Shown: positions 16,989 to 23,559 of the stretch, one piece after another
Layout: each line of letters opens with the position of its first letter
Position numbering within the stretch: the first letter of the stretch is position 1
Source: SIG653 sp964509125
GTDB lineage: Bacteria > Bacillota > Clostridia > Oscillospirales > CAG-382
NCBI GenBank assembly: GCA_964509125.1
Contig: CAZDVZ010000032.1
Coordinates: 1 to 23,559, forward strand
Reading direction: 5' to 3'
Length of the DNA: 23,559 bases
Notes under the pieces: generated by a model
Told to the model about the DNA's origin: nothing
What the model saw: the letters and a program-made list of their open reading frames with translations, nothing else
Databases searched by the model: none
Translations under genes and position numbers: made by a program

Positions 16989-19253
16989 TCATTTTAAAAT
17001 TATTTCATCTCTCAAAATATATTCTAACGCCGTATATCTCTTTGATACATATTTGTTATCTATCATTTTTTTTATATTAAATTTATTTCCAACAAGAACA
17101 ACCATTTTTTTGGCCCTTGTAACTGCTGTATAAAGCAATTTTCTGTTCATCAACGCAGGTTGAAAATTCCACGCAGGAATGACTACAACGGGATATTCGC
17201 TCCCCTGACTCTTATGGACTGTAACAGAATAAGAATGTACAAGATCCTCCAAATACGGAAATTCATACATAACAATCCTTCCATCAAAATCTATTTCCAT
17301 ATATTCTTCATCAGGATAAATATGGTTTATTCTTCCCATATCACCATTAAAAATGCCTTCGCCCTCCTCGCTATCTTTCACCCATGGGATATCGTAATTA
17401 TTCCTCGTTTGCATAACTCTATCCCCATCGCGAAAAATTACACCCCGAAATTCAAATTCTCTTTGACGGGGAGTTTTGGGATTTATACGCTCTTGCATAA
17501 GCGAATTTAATGACTTTGTTCCAAGAAGGGTTTTTCTGGTTGGAGTAATAACTTGTATATGCTCATATGGATCAAGCCCAAATGCTTGAGGTATTCTTTT
17601 ACAAGCAAGATCAACAATGAGTGATGCAACCTTATCTTCACGATTGCAATCCAAAAAATAAAAATCAGACTGCTCGTTGGAGTAGCAAAGATCTTCACCA
17701 TTATTAATTCTATGAGCATTTATAATAATCTTGCTTTCCTTTGCTTGTCTGAAAATCTCTGTAAGTCGAATAACAGGAACTGTTTCGGATGCTATAATAT
17801 CTTCAAGCACCTTTCCTGCACCAACCGGCGGCAATTGATCCACATCTCCGATCATTATAACATATGTCCCCGGTCTTACAGCATCAAGAAGCCGACGCAT
17901 AAGAACGGCGTCAACCATTGACATTTCATCGATAATTATTGCTTTGGCAGAAAGTGGGTCTCTTTCATTTTTTGAGAACTTTAGTCTTCCACTATCGTCG
18001 TATCCCGGCTGCAAAAGTCTATGTATTGTTTTTGCACTATATCCCGAAGCTTCCGACATCCGTTTTGCAGCTCTCCCTGTTGGTGCTGCAAGAGAAAAAG
18101 ATATCTTAAGCGAATTAAAAATTGATATTATTGCTTTAATTACCGTGGTTTTGCCGGTACCCGGACCACCTGTAACAACTGTAACGCCCGAAGTTACAGC
18201 GGTCTTTATTGCTCTTTTTTGTTCTTCTGCATATTCAACGCCGTTTAATTTTTCAAGACGAGCTATCTCTTCATCAACACCGGAAATTCTATACGATTGC
18301 TGATATTGACTAAGTGTTATAAGTTTTTCCGCAATAATTTTTTCGCACTCAAATAAGTGAGAAAGAGCAACACATTCTCTTTCATTTATACTGAAAAGTT
18401 TTATTTTGCCAATAAAAGAAAGATTATCTAAACTTCTTTCTACTTTAAGCGCCATATCTTCGGCAGTGGTAAAATCAAGTTCACCAAAAAGCCTCGTTAC
18501 AGCTAATGGAACAAAAATATCTTTCGGTACATAACAGTGTCCGTGCTCATATACGGAAAATTGCAAATAATAGCAAATACCTGCCTCGATACGTTCCTTT
18601 GATGTGGATTCAAAACCGTGACCAAAAGCAATTTTATCTGCTACAGAGAAGGAAATTCCCCTAAATTCTTCGCATAATAGATATGGGTTATTTTCTATCA
18701 TCTGAATTGCGGTAGGGCCATATTTGCTACAAATTTGCGCGGCTATATCTGCGCCAAACAAGGAGTTACAATACATCATAACCTTGTGAAGCTCATGTTT
18801 TTCTCTGTAATCTTCACCAATAACCTCTGCAGCTTTGCGTGATATGCCTTTTATTTCGCACAGCCACGCAGGATTGCTCGCCATAACATTAAGTGTTTCA
18901 TCACCAAAGCGATCAACAATACGTCTTGCAATAACCGGTCCGATTTTTTTTATTGTACCCGAAGAAAGGTAACGGTATATAGATTCAGCATCGGTAGGAA
19001 ATTCTCTTTCAAATGTTTCAACTACAAATTGCACACCAAATTCAGAATTATTTTCCCATTTACCTTTAAAGTGACATCTTTCACCCTCGTAAAGTAATGG
19101 AAGTATCCCCACAACTGTAATGTGCTTGTCTATATAAACTCTCTCTTTTATCCCGCCCAAAAATTCGTCATCGGGAATAACATTGCACACGGTATATCCA
19201 TTCTCCGGATTCGAAAAACGGATCCTATCTACCGTTCCCTTAACTTCATCCAT
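16989..19253 (-). CDS. recD2: RecD2-type ATP-dependent 5'-3' DNA helicase
   Basis: A 754-residue superfamily 1B helicase of the RecD2 (RecD-like/TraA) family, involved in genome maintenance outside a RecBCD complex; no recB or recC is adjacent. An N-terminal OB-like domain (MDEVKGTVDRIRFSNPENGYTV) leads into helix-hairpin-helix segments (about 95-215, with IKKIGPVIARRIVDRFG). The motor follows: Walker A GGPGTGKT (362-369), Ia APTGRAAKRM, Walker B IIIDEMSMVD (439-448), motif III GDVDQLPPVG (469-478), TVHKSQGSEYPVV (678-690) and LLYTAVTRAKK (707-717). An AAGGAG site lies 4 bases upstream. It sits 8 bases after metK. Confidence 0.97.
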   Translation of the reverse strand: MDEVKGTVDRIRFSNPENGYTVCNVIPDDEFLGGIKERVYIDKHITVVGILPLLYEGERCHFKGKWENNSEFGVQFVVETFEREFPTDAESIYRYLSSGTIKKIGPVIARRIVDRFGDETLNVMASNPAWLCEIKGISRKAAEVIGEDYREKHELHKVMMYCNSLFGADIAAQICSKYGPTAIQMIENNPYLLCEEFRGISFSVADKIAFGHGFESTSKERIEAGICYYLQFSVYEHGHCYVPKDIFVPLAVTRLFGELDFTTAEDMALKVERSLDNLSFIGKIKLFSINERECVALSHLFECEKIIAEKLITLSQYQQSYRISGVDEEIARLEKLNGVEYAEEQKRAIKTAVTSGVTVVTGGPGTGKTTVIKAIISIFNSLKISFSLAAPTGRAAKRMSEASGYSAKTIHRLLQPGYDDSGRLKFSKNERDPLSAKAIIIDEMSMVDAVLMRRLLDAVRPGTYVIMIGDVDQLPPVGAGKVLEDIIASETVPVIRLTEIFRQAKESKIIINAHRINNGEDLCYSNEQSDFYFLDCNREDKVASLIVDLACKRIPQAFGLDPYEHIQVITPTRKTLLGTKSLNSLMQERINPKTPRQREFEFRGVIFRDGDRVMQTRNNYDIPWVKDSEEGEGIFNGDMGRINHIYPDEEYMEIDFDGRIVMYEFPYLEDLVHSYSVTVHKSQGSEYPVVVIPAWNFQPALMNRKLLYTAVTRAKKMVVLVGNKFNIKKMIDNKYVSKRYTALEYILRDEIILK

Positions 19254-19261
19254 AAAACTCC

Positions 19262-20452
19262 TTATTTAAGCTTTGAACAAGCTTCTTTCACTGCAGACGC
19301 CATGTCTGTTTTTTCCCATTCAACATCCAAGTCTTCTCTTCCAAAATGACCGTATGCAGCAAGTTTTTGATAAATAGGTCTGCGAAGCTTTAATTTATCA
19401 ATGATAGCAGCAGGACGCATATCGAAAAGCTCTTTAACAACATCTGCCAAAGCATCATCACTTATACTTCCTGTGCCTCTTGTATCGACCAATACAGAAA
19501 GAGGCTTTGCAACGCCTATTGCGTATGCAATTTGAACTTCACATTTCTTTGCAACACCTGCAGCAACAATATTTTTTGCAATATATCTTGCCATATACGC
19601 TGCGCTTCTATCTACCTTTGTGGGATCTTTACCTGAAAAAGCTCCTCCGCCATGACTTGCATAACCACCATAAGTATCAACAATGATCTTTCTTCCTGTA
19701 AGTCCGCTATCACCCATAGGTCCACCAACAACAAACCTACCTGTAGGATTTACATAAATCTTTGTATCGTCATCAATCAAAGAAGGATCAACAACAGTTT
19801 CAATAACATTCTTTATAACATCTTTACGTATAGTTTCAAGATCAACATCCGCAGAATGCTGCGAAGAAACAACAATACAATCAATTCTCTTTGGTTCGCC
19901 ATCAACATATTCAACAGTTACCTGAGTCTTTCCGTCGGCACGAAGATAAGGCAATGTTCCGTTTTTACGAACTTCAGTAAGCTTTAACGCCAACTTATGA
20001 GAAAGCGCAATGGGCATAGGCATGAGATTTTCTGTTTCATCACAAGCGAAACCGAAAACCATCCCCTGGTCTCCCGCGCCGGTATCATATTTATCATTCA
20101 TTTCTCCTTGTTTTGATTCCAAAGCTTTATCTACGCCCATGGCAATATCAGGAGATTGCTCATGAATCGCAGTTATAATTCCGCAAGTTTCGCAATCAAA
20201 ACCCTTTTCGGATGCATCGTATCCAATTTCTTTAACGGTTTTTCTTACAATTCCTTGTACATCAACATATGCTGTTGTTGTTATTTCGCCCATCACAAGT
20301 ACAAGTCCCGTTGTACAAGAAGTTTCGCACGCTACTCTTGCCATGGGGTCTTGTGCAAGAATTGCATCAAGCACTCCGTCTGAAATTTGATCGCAAATTT
20401 TATCGGGATGTCCTTCCGTCACCGATTCGGATGTAAAAAATTTTCTGTTCAT
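19262..20452 (-). CDS. metK: S-adenosylmethionine synthetase
   Basis: Makes S-adenosylmethionine from methionine and ATP. At 396 residues it matches the family. ATP and metal motifs are intact: SESVTEGHPDKICDQISD (8-25), GAGDQGMVFGFACDET, GGPMGDSGLTGRKIIVDTYG and the P-loop-like GGGAFSGKDPTKVDRSAAY. The start at 20452 (MNRKFFTSES) aligns with the family N-terminus and has AAAGG upstream; an in-frame extension of 21 residues overlaps the preceding gene and is rejected. There is no room (34 bases) for a SAM riboswitch before it. Its close linkage to the CBS-domain gene just upstream is notable. Confidence 0.99.
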   Translation of the reverse strand: MNRKFFTSESVTEGHPDKICDQISDGVLDAILAQDPMARVACETSCTTGLVLVMGEITTTAYVDVQGIVRKTVKEIGYDASEKGFDCETCGIITAIHEQSPDIAMGVDKALESKQGEMNDKYDTGAGDQGMVFGFACDETENLMPMPIALSHKLALKLTEVRKNGTLPYLRADGKTQVTVEYVDGEPKRIDCIVVSSQHSADVDLETIRKDVIKNVIETVVDPSLIDDDTKIYVNPTGRFVVGGPMGDSGLTGRKIIVDTYGGYASHGGGAFSGKDPTKVDRSAAYMARYIAKNIVAAGVAKKCEVQIAYAIGVAKPLSVLVDTRGTGSISDDALADVVKELFDMRPAAIIDKLKLRRPIYQKLAAYGHFGREDLDVEWEKTDMASAVKEACSKLK

Positions 20453-20486
20453 TGATAATAACCTTTCAAAAAATATATATTTTAAA

Positions 20487-20939
20487 TTATTTTTTTTCAT
20501 TTCCCGAAAAAGCATCTATAGCCTCAACAACAGACTGTACACGAGGATTGTCCGAATACGTCCGTAAAACCTCTTTTCGGGTAATAATGCCAATAAATAC
20601 TCCGCGGTCATCAACCACAGGAACAAAATTCTGTTCCGTTATTCTTGAAATAAGATCATCAATTGTAGCGGTAATACTTATGGCGGGATTCCAATCCACT
20701 CTAATTATATCAGTAAGAGGAATTTTCTCAAGATCCTTTACGTCTTTTGCACCCGAAGACATAATTCTCCAAAGAAAATCACCCTCTGTAACGGTGCCAA
20801 CATATTTTCCTTCATAATCAATTACAGGTATGGCAGTATAGCCGTGATATTTCATTTTTTCAAGCCCCTGCCTTACAGATTGATCAGAGATCAGATATGC
20901 AACGCTACACTTAGGTTTCAACAATTTAATAACATTCAT
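20487..20939 (-). CDS. CBS-domain-pair protein
   Basis: A 150-residue stand-alone Bateman module with two CBS domains, about residues 1-65 (VRQGLEKMKYHGYTAIPVID, then YVGTVTEGDFLWRI) and 70-136 (TIDDLISRITEQNFVPVVDD, then FIGIITRKEVLRT). CBS pairs bind adenosyl ligands such as AMP, ATP or S-adenosylmethionine and usually regulate a partner. No catalytic or DNA-binding domain is fused. An AAGGAG site lies 5 bases before the ATG. It sits between rpe (25 bases) and metK (34 bases). A role in sensing adenylate or SAM levels is attractive from this context but is inference only. Confidence 0.93.
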   Translation of the reverse strand: MNVIKLLKPKCSVAYLISDQSVRQGLEKMKYHGYTAIPVIDYEGKYVGTVTEGDFLWRIMSSGAKDVKDLEKIPLTDIIRVDWNPAISITATIDDLISRITEQNFVPVVDDRGVFIGIITRKEVLRTYSDNPRVQSVVEAIDAFSGNEKK

Positions 20940-20964
20940 ACAAGCTCCTTGCTCAGCATGACTA

Positions 20965-21615
20965 TCAAAATCCCAACGCTCTTATAGCTGCCGGAATATC
21001 ACTTTTTGCTAATACACTACTTCCGGCAACAATAATATTTGCTCCTGCATCCATTACTGTTTTAACATTTGAATCATCAATTCCTCCATCAGCTTGAATA
21101 TCTATATCAAAACCTGAGTTTTCAACAATTTCTTTTATCCTTCTTATATTGTCTATTGTTTTGGGAATAAGTTTTTGTCCCCCAAATCCCGGTTCAACTG
21201 TCATAACAAGAATCATGTCACACAAATCCAAATAAGGGATTACCGCATCAGGCGAAGTGTTAGGCTTAATTGAAAGCCCTGCTTTAACACCGGAATTTTT
21301 TATTTTCTGCATAGTTTCTCTTATATAAAAACTACTTTCTACATGAATTGTTATAATGTCACTCCCAACTTTCACAAAACTATCAATATATCTTTCCGGA
21401 GCTGTTATCATTAAATGAGTATCAAAAACAAGTTTAGATTTACTTCTTAAAGATTTTATAAGCGGTTGACCAAATGATATATTAGGGACAAAAATTCCAT
21501 CCATAACATCCAAATGAATGTATTCTACTTTGTTTTTTTCAAGAATCTCTAATGTTTCTCCGATTTTTGAAAAATCAACAGATAAAAGTGATGGTGAAAG
21601 AATCTTTTTATTCAT
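20965..21615 (-). CDS. rpe: Ribulose-phosphate 3-epimerase
   Basis: Interconverts ribulose 5-phosphate and xylulose 5-phosphate in the pentose phosphate pathway. The 216-residue TIM barrel carries the family residues: SPSLLSVDF (7-15), HLDVMDGIFVPNISFG (34-49, metal ligands His34 and Asp36), HLMI (His67), VMTVEPGFGGQKLI (137-150) and ADGGI (Asp176). GGAG lies 10 bases upstream of the ATG. It is the first gene of the long operon and is preceded by an unusually long leader (about 190 bases) with two stable stems. Confidence 0.98.
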   Translation of the reverse strand: MNKKILSPSLLSVDFSKIGETLEILEKNKVEYIHLDVMDGIFVPNISFGQPLIKSLRSKSKLVFDTHLMITAPERYIDSFVKVGSDIITIHVESSFYIRETMQKIKNSGVKAGLSIKPNTSPDAVIPYLDLCDMILVMTVEPGFGGQKLIPKTIDNIRRIKEIVENSGFDIDIQADGGIDDSNVKTVMDAGANIIVAGSSVLAKSDIPAAIRALGF

Positions 21616-21674
21616 AACTCAATTTCTCCAATTAAAGTTTCCTTTATAATGAGTTTAGCATAAAATACTGTTAG

Positions 21675-21742
21675 GGCGAGGAAAAAGAACATGGATGTAC
21701 AAAACAACGGATCTTAATATACTTTCTTTTTCCCGCCTTTTT
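21675..21742. promoter_or_regulatory. Long stem in the rpe leader, terminator-like on the plus strand
   Basis: Arms 21675-21689 and 21724-21737 pair over 14 positions with one bulge and enclose about 34 bases. Read on the plus strand, the stem is followed at once by TTTTT (21738-21742), so it has the form of a plus-strand terminator although no plus-strand gene is present. On the minus strand it lies in the rpe leader, about 60 bases before the ATG, without a T-tract after it. Confidence 0.55.
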
Positions 21743-21750
21743 ACATATAT

Positions 21751-21781
21751 CTGTGCCGACCGTTTCAAGCGGTCGGTACAG
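21751..21781. promoter_or_regulatory. G+C-rich 12-base hairpin in the rpe leader
   Basis: CTGTGCCGACCG (21751-21762) pairs with CGGTCGGTACAG (21770-21781) around a 7-base loop. The single imperfect pair is a G-U wobble in a plus-strand RNA but an A-C mismatch in the minus-strand leader. It stands out in an AT-rich background, about 25 bases after the predicted rpe transcript start. No T-tract follows on either side. Confidence 0.6.
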
Positions 21782-21812
21782 CATATAATAAAGACACTTA
21801 TACTACTTGTGT

Positions 21813-21841
21813 ATTCTACCACTATAATAAAAAAATGTCAA
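21813..21841 (-). promoter_or_regulatory. Sigma-A promoter of the rpe operon
   Basis: TTGACA (21836-21841), a 17-base spacer and TAGAAT (21813-21818) on the minus strand. The predicted start is near 21806, about 190 bases upstream of the rpe ATG. It is the only strong promoter I see for the eight-gene run down to the HAD phosphatase. Confidence 0.82.
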
Positions 21842-21944
21842 GGGCAAAACATCTCTTTATTTAACAAACTGTTTAATTTCAGATGATGGATGACGCATTT
21901 TGCTTTATAAATTGTCAAACCGTATATCATAAAGTTTAAAGTAC

Positions 21945-21994
21945 AAAAAAATTCACGATTATGCTTTTCATTGAAGCAAATACAATGGCATAAT
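21945..21994 (-). terminator. Possible second hairpin terminator behind the zinc-ribbon gene
   Basis: On the minus strand ATTATGC...GCATAAT (7 pairs) with an inner CATTG/CAATG helix (bulge between them) is followed, after 6 bases, by seven T (21951-21945). The gap before the T-run makes it a weak candidate, perhaps a backup to the terminator at 22032-22066. Confidence 0.35.
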
Positions 21995-22031
21995 TTCAAC
22001 ATTCATAAAGTCGATAAAAAAACTTATAAGT

Positions 22032-22066
22032 AAAACATCGGCTTGTATCTAAATGATACAAGCCGA
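22032..22066 (-). terminator. Hairpin terminator of the zinc-ribbon gene
   Basis: A perfect 12-base stem (TCGGCTTGTATC with GATACAAGCCGA, 5-base loop) lies about 35 bases after the stop codon. On the minus strand it is followed by TGTTTTAC, a short T-tract. The stem is strong and the tail is modest. Confidence 0.72.
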
Positions 22067-22101
22067 CATCTTGAGTGACAAAATTCAAATTTTAATATGA
22101 A

Positions 22102-22374
22102 TTACTGTTTCATAGCTGCATAGCATTCGCTGCAATATACAGGTTTGCCTTCTGTAGGAACGAAAGGAACCTTTGCAACTCCGCCACACTGTTCGCAAAC
22201 GCCTTCATGAAGCTCTCTGGGGCCTCTGCCTGCGTTTTTCTTTGCATCGCGGCAAGGTTTGCATCTCTGGGGTTCGTTCTGGAAGCCTTTTTCAGCATAG
22301 AACTGCTGTTCACCAGCTGTGAAAGTAAATTCTTGGCCGCATTCCTTGCAAACTAATGTTTTGTCCTCGTACAT
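22102..22374 (-). CDS. Small double zinc-ribbon protein
   Basis: A 90-residue protein with eight cysteines in four CxxC pairs: Cys9/12 with Cys38/41, and Cys60/63 with Cys81/84. This predicts two zinc ribbons. The N-terminal half, DKTLVCKECGQEFTFTAGEQ and FYAEKGF, matches the 'probable zinc-ribbon' family (zf-Tbcl type) widespread in Clostridia. Its function is unknown; nucleic-acid or protein binding is the usual guess. Codon choice is clearly different from its neighbours (richer in G+C, preferred codons), which suggests high expression. GAGGT lies 7 bases upstream. It starts 44 bases after the sigma factor gene and ends in a terminator. Confidence 0.92.
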   Translation of the reverse strand: MYEDKTLVCKECGQEFTFTAGEQQFYAEKGFQNEPQRCKPCRDAKKNAGRGPRELHEGVCEQCGGVAKVPFVPTEGKPVYCSECYAAMKQ

Positions 22375-22418
22375 GTGTTTTACCTCGCTTTGGAAATATT
22401 ATTCGGGTTTCCCCTTTT

Positions 22419-23075
22419 TTAAACAAGCTTTTTCAGCTTATTTTTAATTCGTTGAATAGCATTGTCTATGCTTTTGATATCCTTACCAAGCCTCATTGCT
22501 ATTGTAGAATACGGTATTTCCGCAAGGTACATCTCAAAAACTTCTGCTTCATAGGTTGAAAGGACTGAAAAAATAGTGTCATGTAGCTGTGATGAACTCT
22601 CTCTATCAATATACTCTCGTTCAGGAGAATTCGCTACCGGACTTGCAACTAATTCAAAATTTCCGTTAGTTCCGTGGATCATCTGCATATTTTCGACACC
22701 ACCGGGAAAATCATCAATACTAACTTCTTCTCCAATCCTACTGCGATTATGGCGACGCAACTCTGAAATAACAGAGTTTCTAACGCAACGCCATGCATAC
22801 GTGGAGAAAGAACAATTCTCATCTGTCCTATATGTCCGAACAGCTTTCAAAAGCCCTATAAGCCCTTCTTGTATGAAATCTTCCTTATATCTAACGGGAA
22901 CATTAAGCAAACCGACATACTTATCAAGAAAACGACGGTATTTAACCACTAATAATGTTATCGCCAATGAATCACCGTTTTTTGCAGCCTCGACCAAACT
23001 CTTCTCATTATCGAACTCTTGATCTGCCGACACAACACGTTCATTCATTTTTGAGTCATCATAGGAAATACTCAT
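22419..23075 (-). CDS. RNA polymerase sigma-70-family factor, SigH-like
   Basis: A 218-residue alternative sigma factor. Region 2 (about 25-110) contains DFIQEGLIGLLKAVRTY (66-82), the core-binding helix, and FSTYAWRCVRNSVISELRRH (90-109), which recognises the -10 element. A linker of about 50 residues with no region 3 follows. Region 4 (about 165-215) has a helix-turn-helix, YSTIAMRLGKDIKSIDNAIQRIKNKL split around 189-214. The layout fits the SigH/Spo0H group rather than extracytoplasmic-function factors, so roles in stationary phase, competence or sporulation are possible. I see no anti-sigma gene beside it. The predicted transcript start is only about 12 bases upstream of the ATG. Confidence 0.9.
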   Translation of the reverse strand: MSISYDDSKMNERVVSADQEFDNEKSLVEAAKNGDSLAITLLVVKYRRFLDKYVGLLNVPVRYKEDFIQEGLIGLLKAVRTYRTDENCSFSTYAWRCVRNSVISELRRHNRSRIGEEVSIDDFPGGVENMQMIHGTNGNFELVASPVANSPEREYIDRESSSQLHDTIFSVLSTYEAEVFEMYLAEIPYSTIAMRLGKDIKSIDNAIQRIKNKLKKLV

Positions 23076-23093
23076 ACCACGGTTTCTTCCTTA

Positions 23094-23121
23094 ATTATAA
23101 TCATTTTTTTTTATTTGTCAA
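23094..23121 (-). promoter_or_regulatory. Consensus promoter of the sigma factor gene
   Basis: TTGACA (23116-23121), a 16-base A-rich spacer and TATAAT (23094-23099) on the minus strand. The predicted start falls near 23087, inside the AAGGAAG sequence that would otherwise serve as ribosome site, leaving a leader of about 12 bases. Confidence 0.8.
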
Positions 23122-23222
23122 TACCTTTTTTTAGTTTTTATGCATTATTTTTTAAGTATTTTGCAAATAAACTCGTGTAATTTAATCTTTTGAAAATTTT
23201 AATCTGAAAATTGGAAAAAAAT

Positions 23223-23253
23223 ATTGATTGATTAATTAATTAATTGATTGAAT
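23223..23253. repeat. Tetranucleotide low-complexity tract (RATT repeats)
   Basis: About seven units of GATT/AATT run in tandem across the end of the kinase gene and the following gap. The tract encodes the last residues (YSIN) and the stop. It could vary in length by slippage, shifting the protein's C-terminus. Confidence 0.6.
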
Positions 23254-23559
23254 ATATTTCTTCAACTTTTTGAAGCATATCGGGAAGTTGCTTCTCCATG
23301 CTTTCAAAAAGTTTTATCTGCGCTCTCGTCCTATCTAAATTATGAGATTCACGGAAAATTTTAAAATACGTATCTCCGTTAAGATAATCTGTCAAAAAAC
23401 GAATCGCAAGTTCATATGTCATAACGATAGCTCCGTATGGAAGCGTCTTAAGCTCGGTTTCTGTTAAAATATCACGAAGGGGTGCAATATAACCCTCTGA
23501 AAATGCTTCGAACATTTTAAAATCCATGCTCATATTTTTTAAGTTTACTTCATCTTCGG
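23240..23559 (-). CDS. C-terminal part of a NahK-like phosphotransferase (aminoglycoside-phosphotransferase fold), 5' end beyond window
   Basis: The frame is open to the right edge, so the internal ATG at 23533 is not taken as the start. The visible residues include EDEVNLKNMSMD, FEAFSEGYIAPL, RFLTDYLNGDTYFKI and HNLDRTRAQIKLFESMEKQL. This is the C-terminal pattern of the N-acetylhexosamine 1-kinase / 'mucin desulfatase' group, which phosphorylates free N-acetylhexosamines at C1 in some gut bacteria. The catalytic core (HxD loop, DFD) lies outside the window, so substrate and activity cannot be judged. The 3' end runs through a tetranucleotide repeat, and no strong terminator follows. Confidence 0.72.
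   Translation of the reverse strand, partial: EDEVNLKNMSMDFKMFEAFSEGYIAPLRDILTETELKTLPYGAIVMTYELAIRFLTDYLNGDTYFKIFRESHNLDRTRAQIKLFESMEKQLPDMLQKVEEIYSIN

Larger units (their letters stand above)
21616..22101. other. Longest non-coding stretch: structured rpe leader, promoter and tandem hairpins
   Basis: This 486-base gap has no coding potential that I can support on either strand. From right to left it holds the terminator of the zinc-ribbon gene (22032-22066), a second hairpin (21958-21994), about 115 bases of featureless AT-rich DNA (21842-21957), the rpe promoter (21813-21841), and a leader with two stems (21751-21781 and 21675-21737). I see no match to a riboswitch, T-box, SRP RNA, 6S RNA, RNase P or tmRNA that I know. 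Confidence 0.7.

Noticed and set aside
16989..19253. A RecBCD subunit or conjugative TraA relaxase
   Set aside because: The length, the N-terminal OB/helix-hairpin-helix region and the absence of a relaxase domain or of recB/recC neighbours fit RecD2.
20453..20486. A SAM riboswitch before metK
   Set aside because: Only 34 bases separate metK from the upstream gene, with no room for the aptamer.
20453..20515. In-frame 21-residue N-terminal extension of metK
   Set aside because: It overlaps the end of the CBS gene, is not found in the family, and the ATG at 20452 has its own AAAGG site and aligns with the conserved N-terminus.
21675..21781. T-box, 6S RNA or SRP RNA in the rpe leader
   Set aside because: I see no T-box consensus, no SRP tetraloop domain and no 6S-type central bubble; the stems do not fit these families.
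22375..22440. A separate promoter for the zinc-ribbon gene
   Set aside because: Only a poor TTGTTT / TAATAT pair with a 19-base spacer is visible at the end of the sigma gene, too weak to call.
23240..23533. A complete 97-residue protein starting at the ATG at 23533
   Set aside because: The frame continues open to the window edge, and the preceding residues EDEVNLKN match the family, so this is the C-terminal part of a longer kinase.

Overview
The window looks like chromosomal DNA from a low-G+C anaerobic Bacillota of class Clostridia, probably an Oscillospirales/Ruminococcaceae-type gut or rumen organism (inference). The grounds are AT-rich intergenic DNA, textbook sigma-A promoters, AAGGAG-type ribosome sites, a type I dockerin on a giant secreted protein, a SigH-like sigma factor and a clostridial-style zinc-ribbon protein. 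Every gene I can support lies on the minus strand, so the biological reading order is from right to left. I see no tRNA, rRNA, CRISPR array, transposase, integrase or phage gene.

Right to left: a 3'-terminal piece of a sugar kinase of the aminoglycoside-phosphotransferase fold (NahK/'mucin desulfatase' type) enters at the right edge. A SigH-like sigma factor follows with its own consensus promoter, then a small double zinc-ribbon protein ending in a hairpin terminator. After a roughly 490-base non-coding stretch with a strong promoter and a structured leader comes a tightly packed housekeeping run: rpe, a CBS-pair protein, metK, recD2, psd, prmA, ligA and a HAD phosphatase. Internal gaps are 0-34 bases, and an AT-rich terminator follows the last gene. 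It reads as one operon of about 9.4 kb mixing pentose phosphate metabolism, S-adenosylmethionine supply and use (metK, prmA), phospholipid synthesis and DNA repair/replication.

The next unit is pgi with a perfect TTGACA-17-TATAAT promoter, followed by a small P-loop ATPase and a four-helix membrane protein, and closed by a terminator. Then come an overlapping pair, a DUF1893 protein and sfsA. The left third is a 2578-residue secreted modular protein with its own promoter and terminator: BspA-type leucine-rich repeats, an orphan central region, a propeller-like region, CARDB-like domains, an X2-like module, five FN3-like repeats flanked by two Ig-like domains, and a dockerin. A secreted N-acetylmuramoyl-L-alanine amidase, truncated at the left edge, closes the window.

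The housekeeping genes are ordinary. The parts worth a second look are the giant dockerin protein and its unrecognised central region, the structured leader before rpe, the CBS-protein/metK pairing, and the small uncharacterised pairs (ATPase plus membrane protein; DUF1893 plus SfsA). I did not find convincing evidence of a wholly new multi-gene system.
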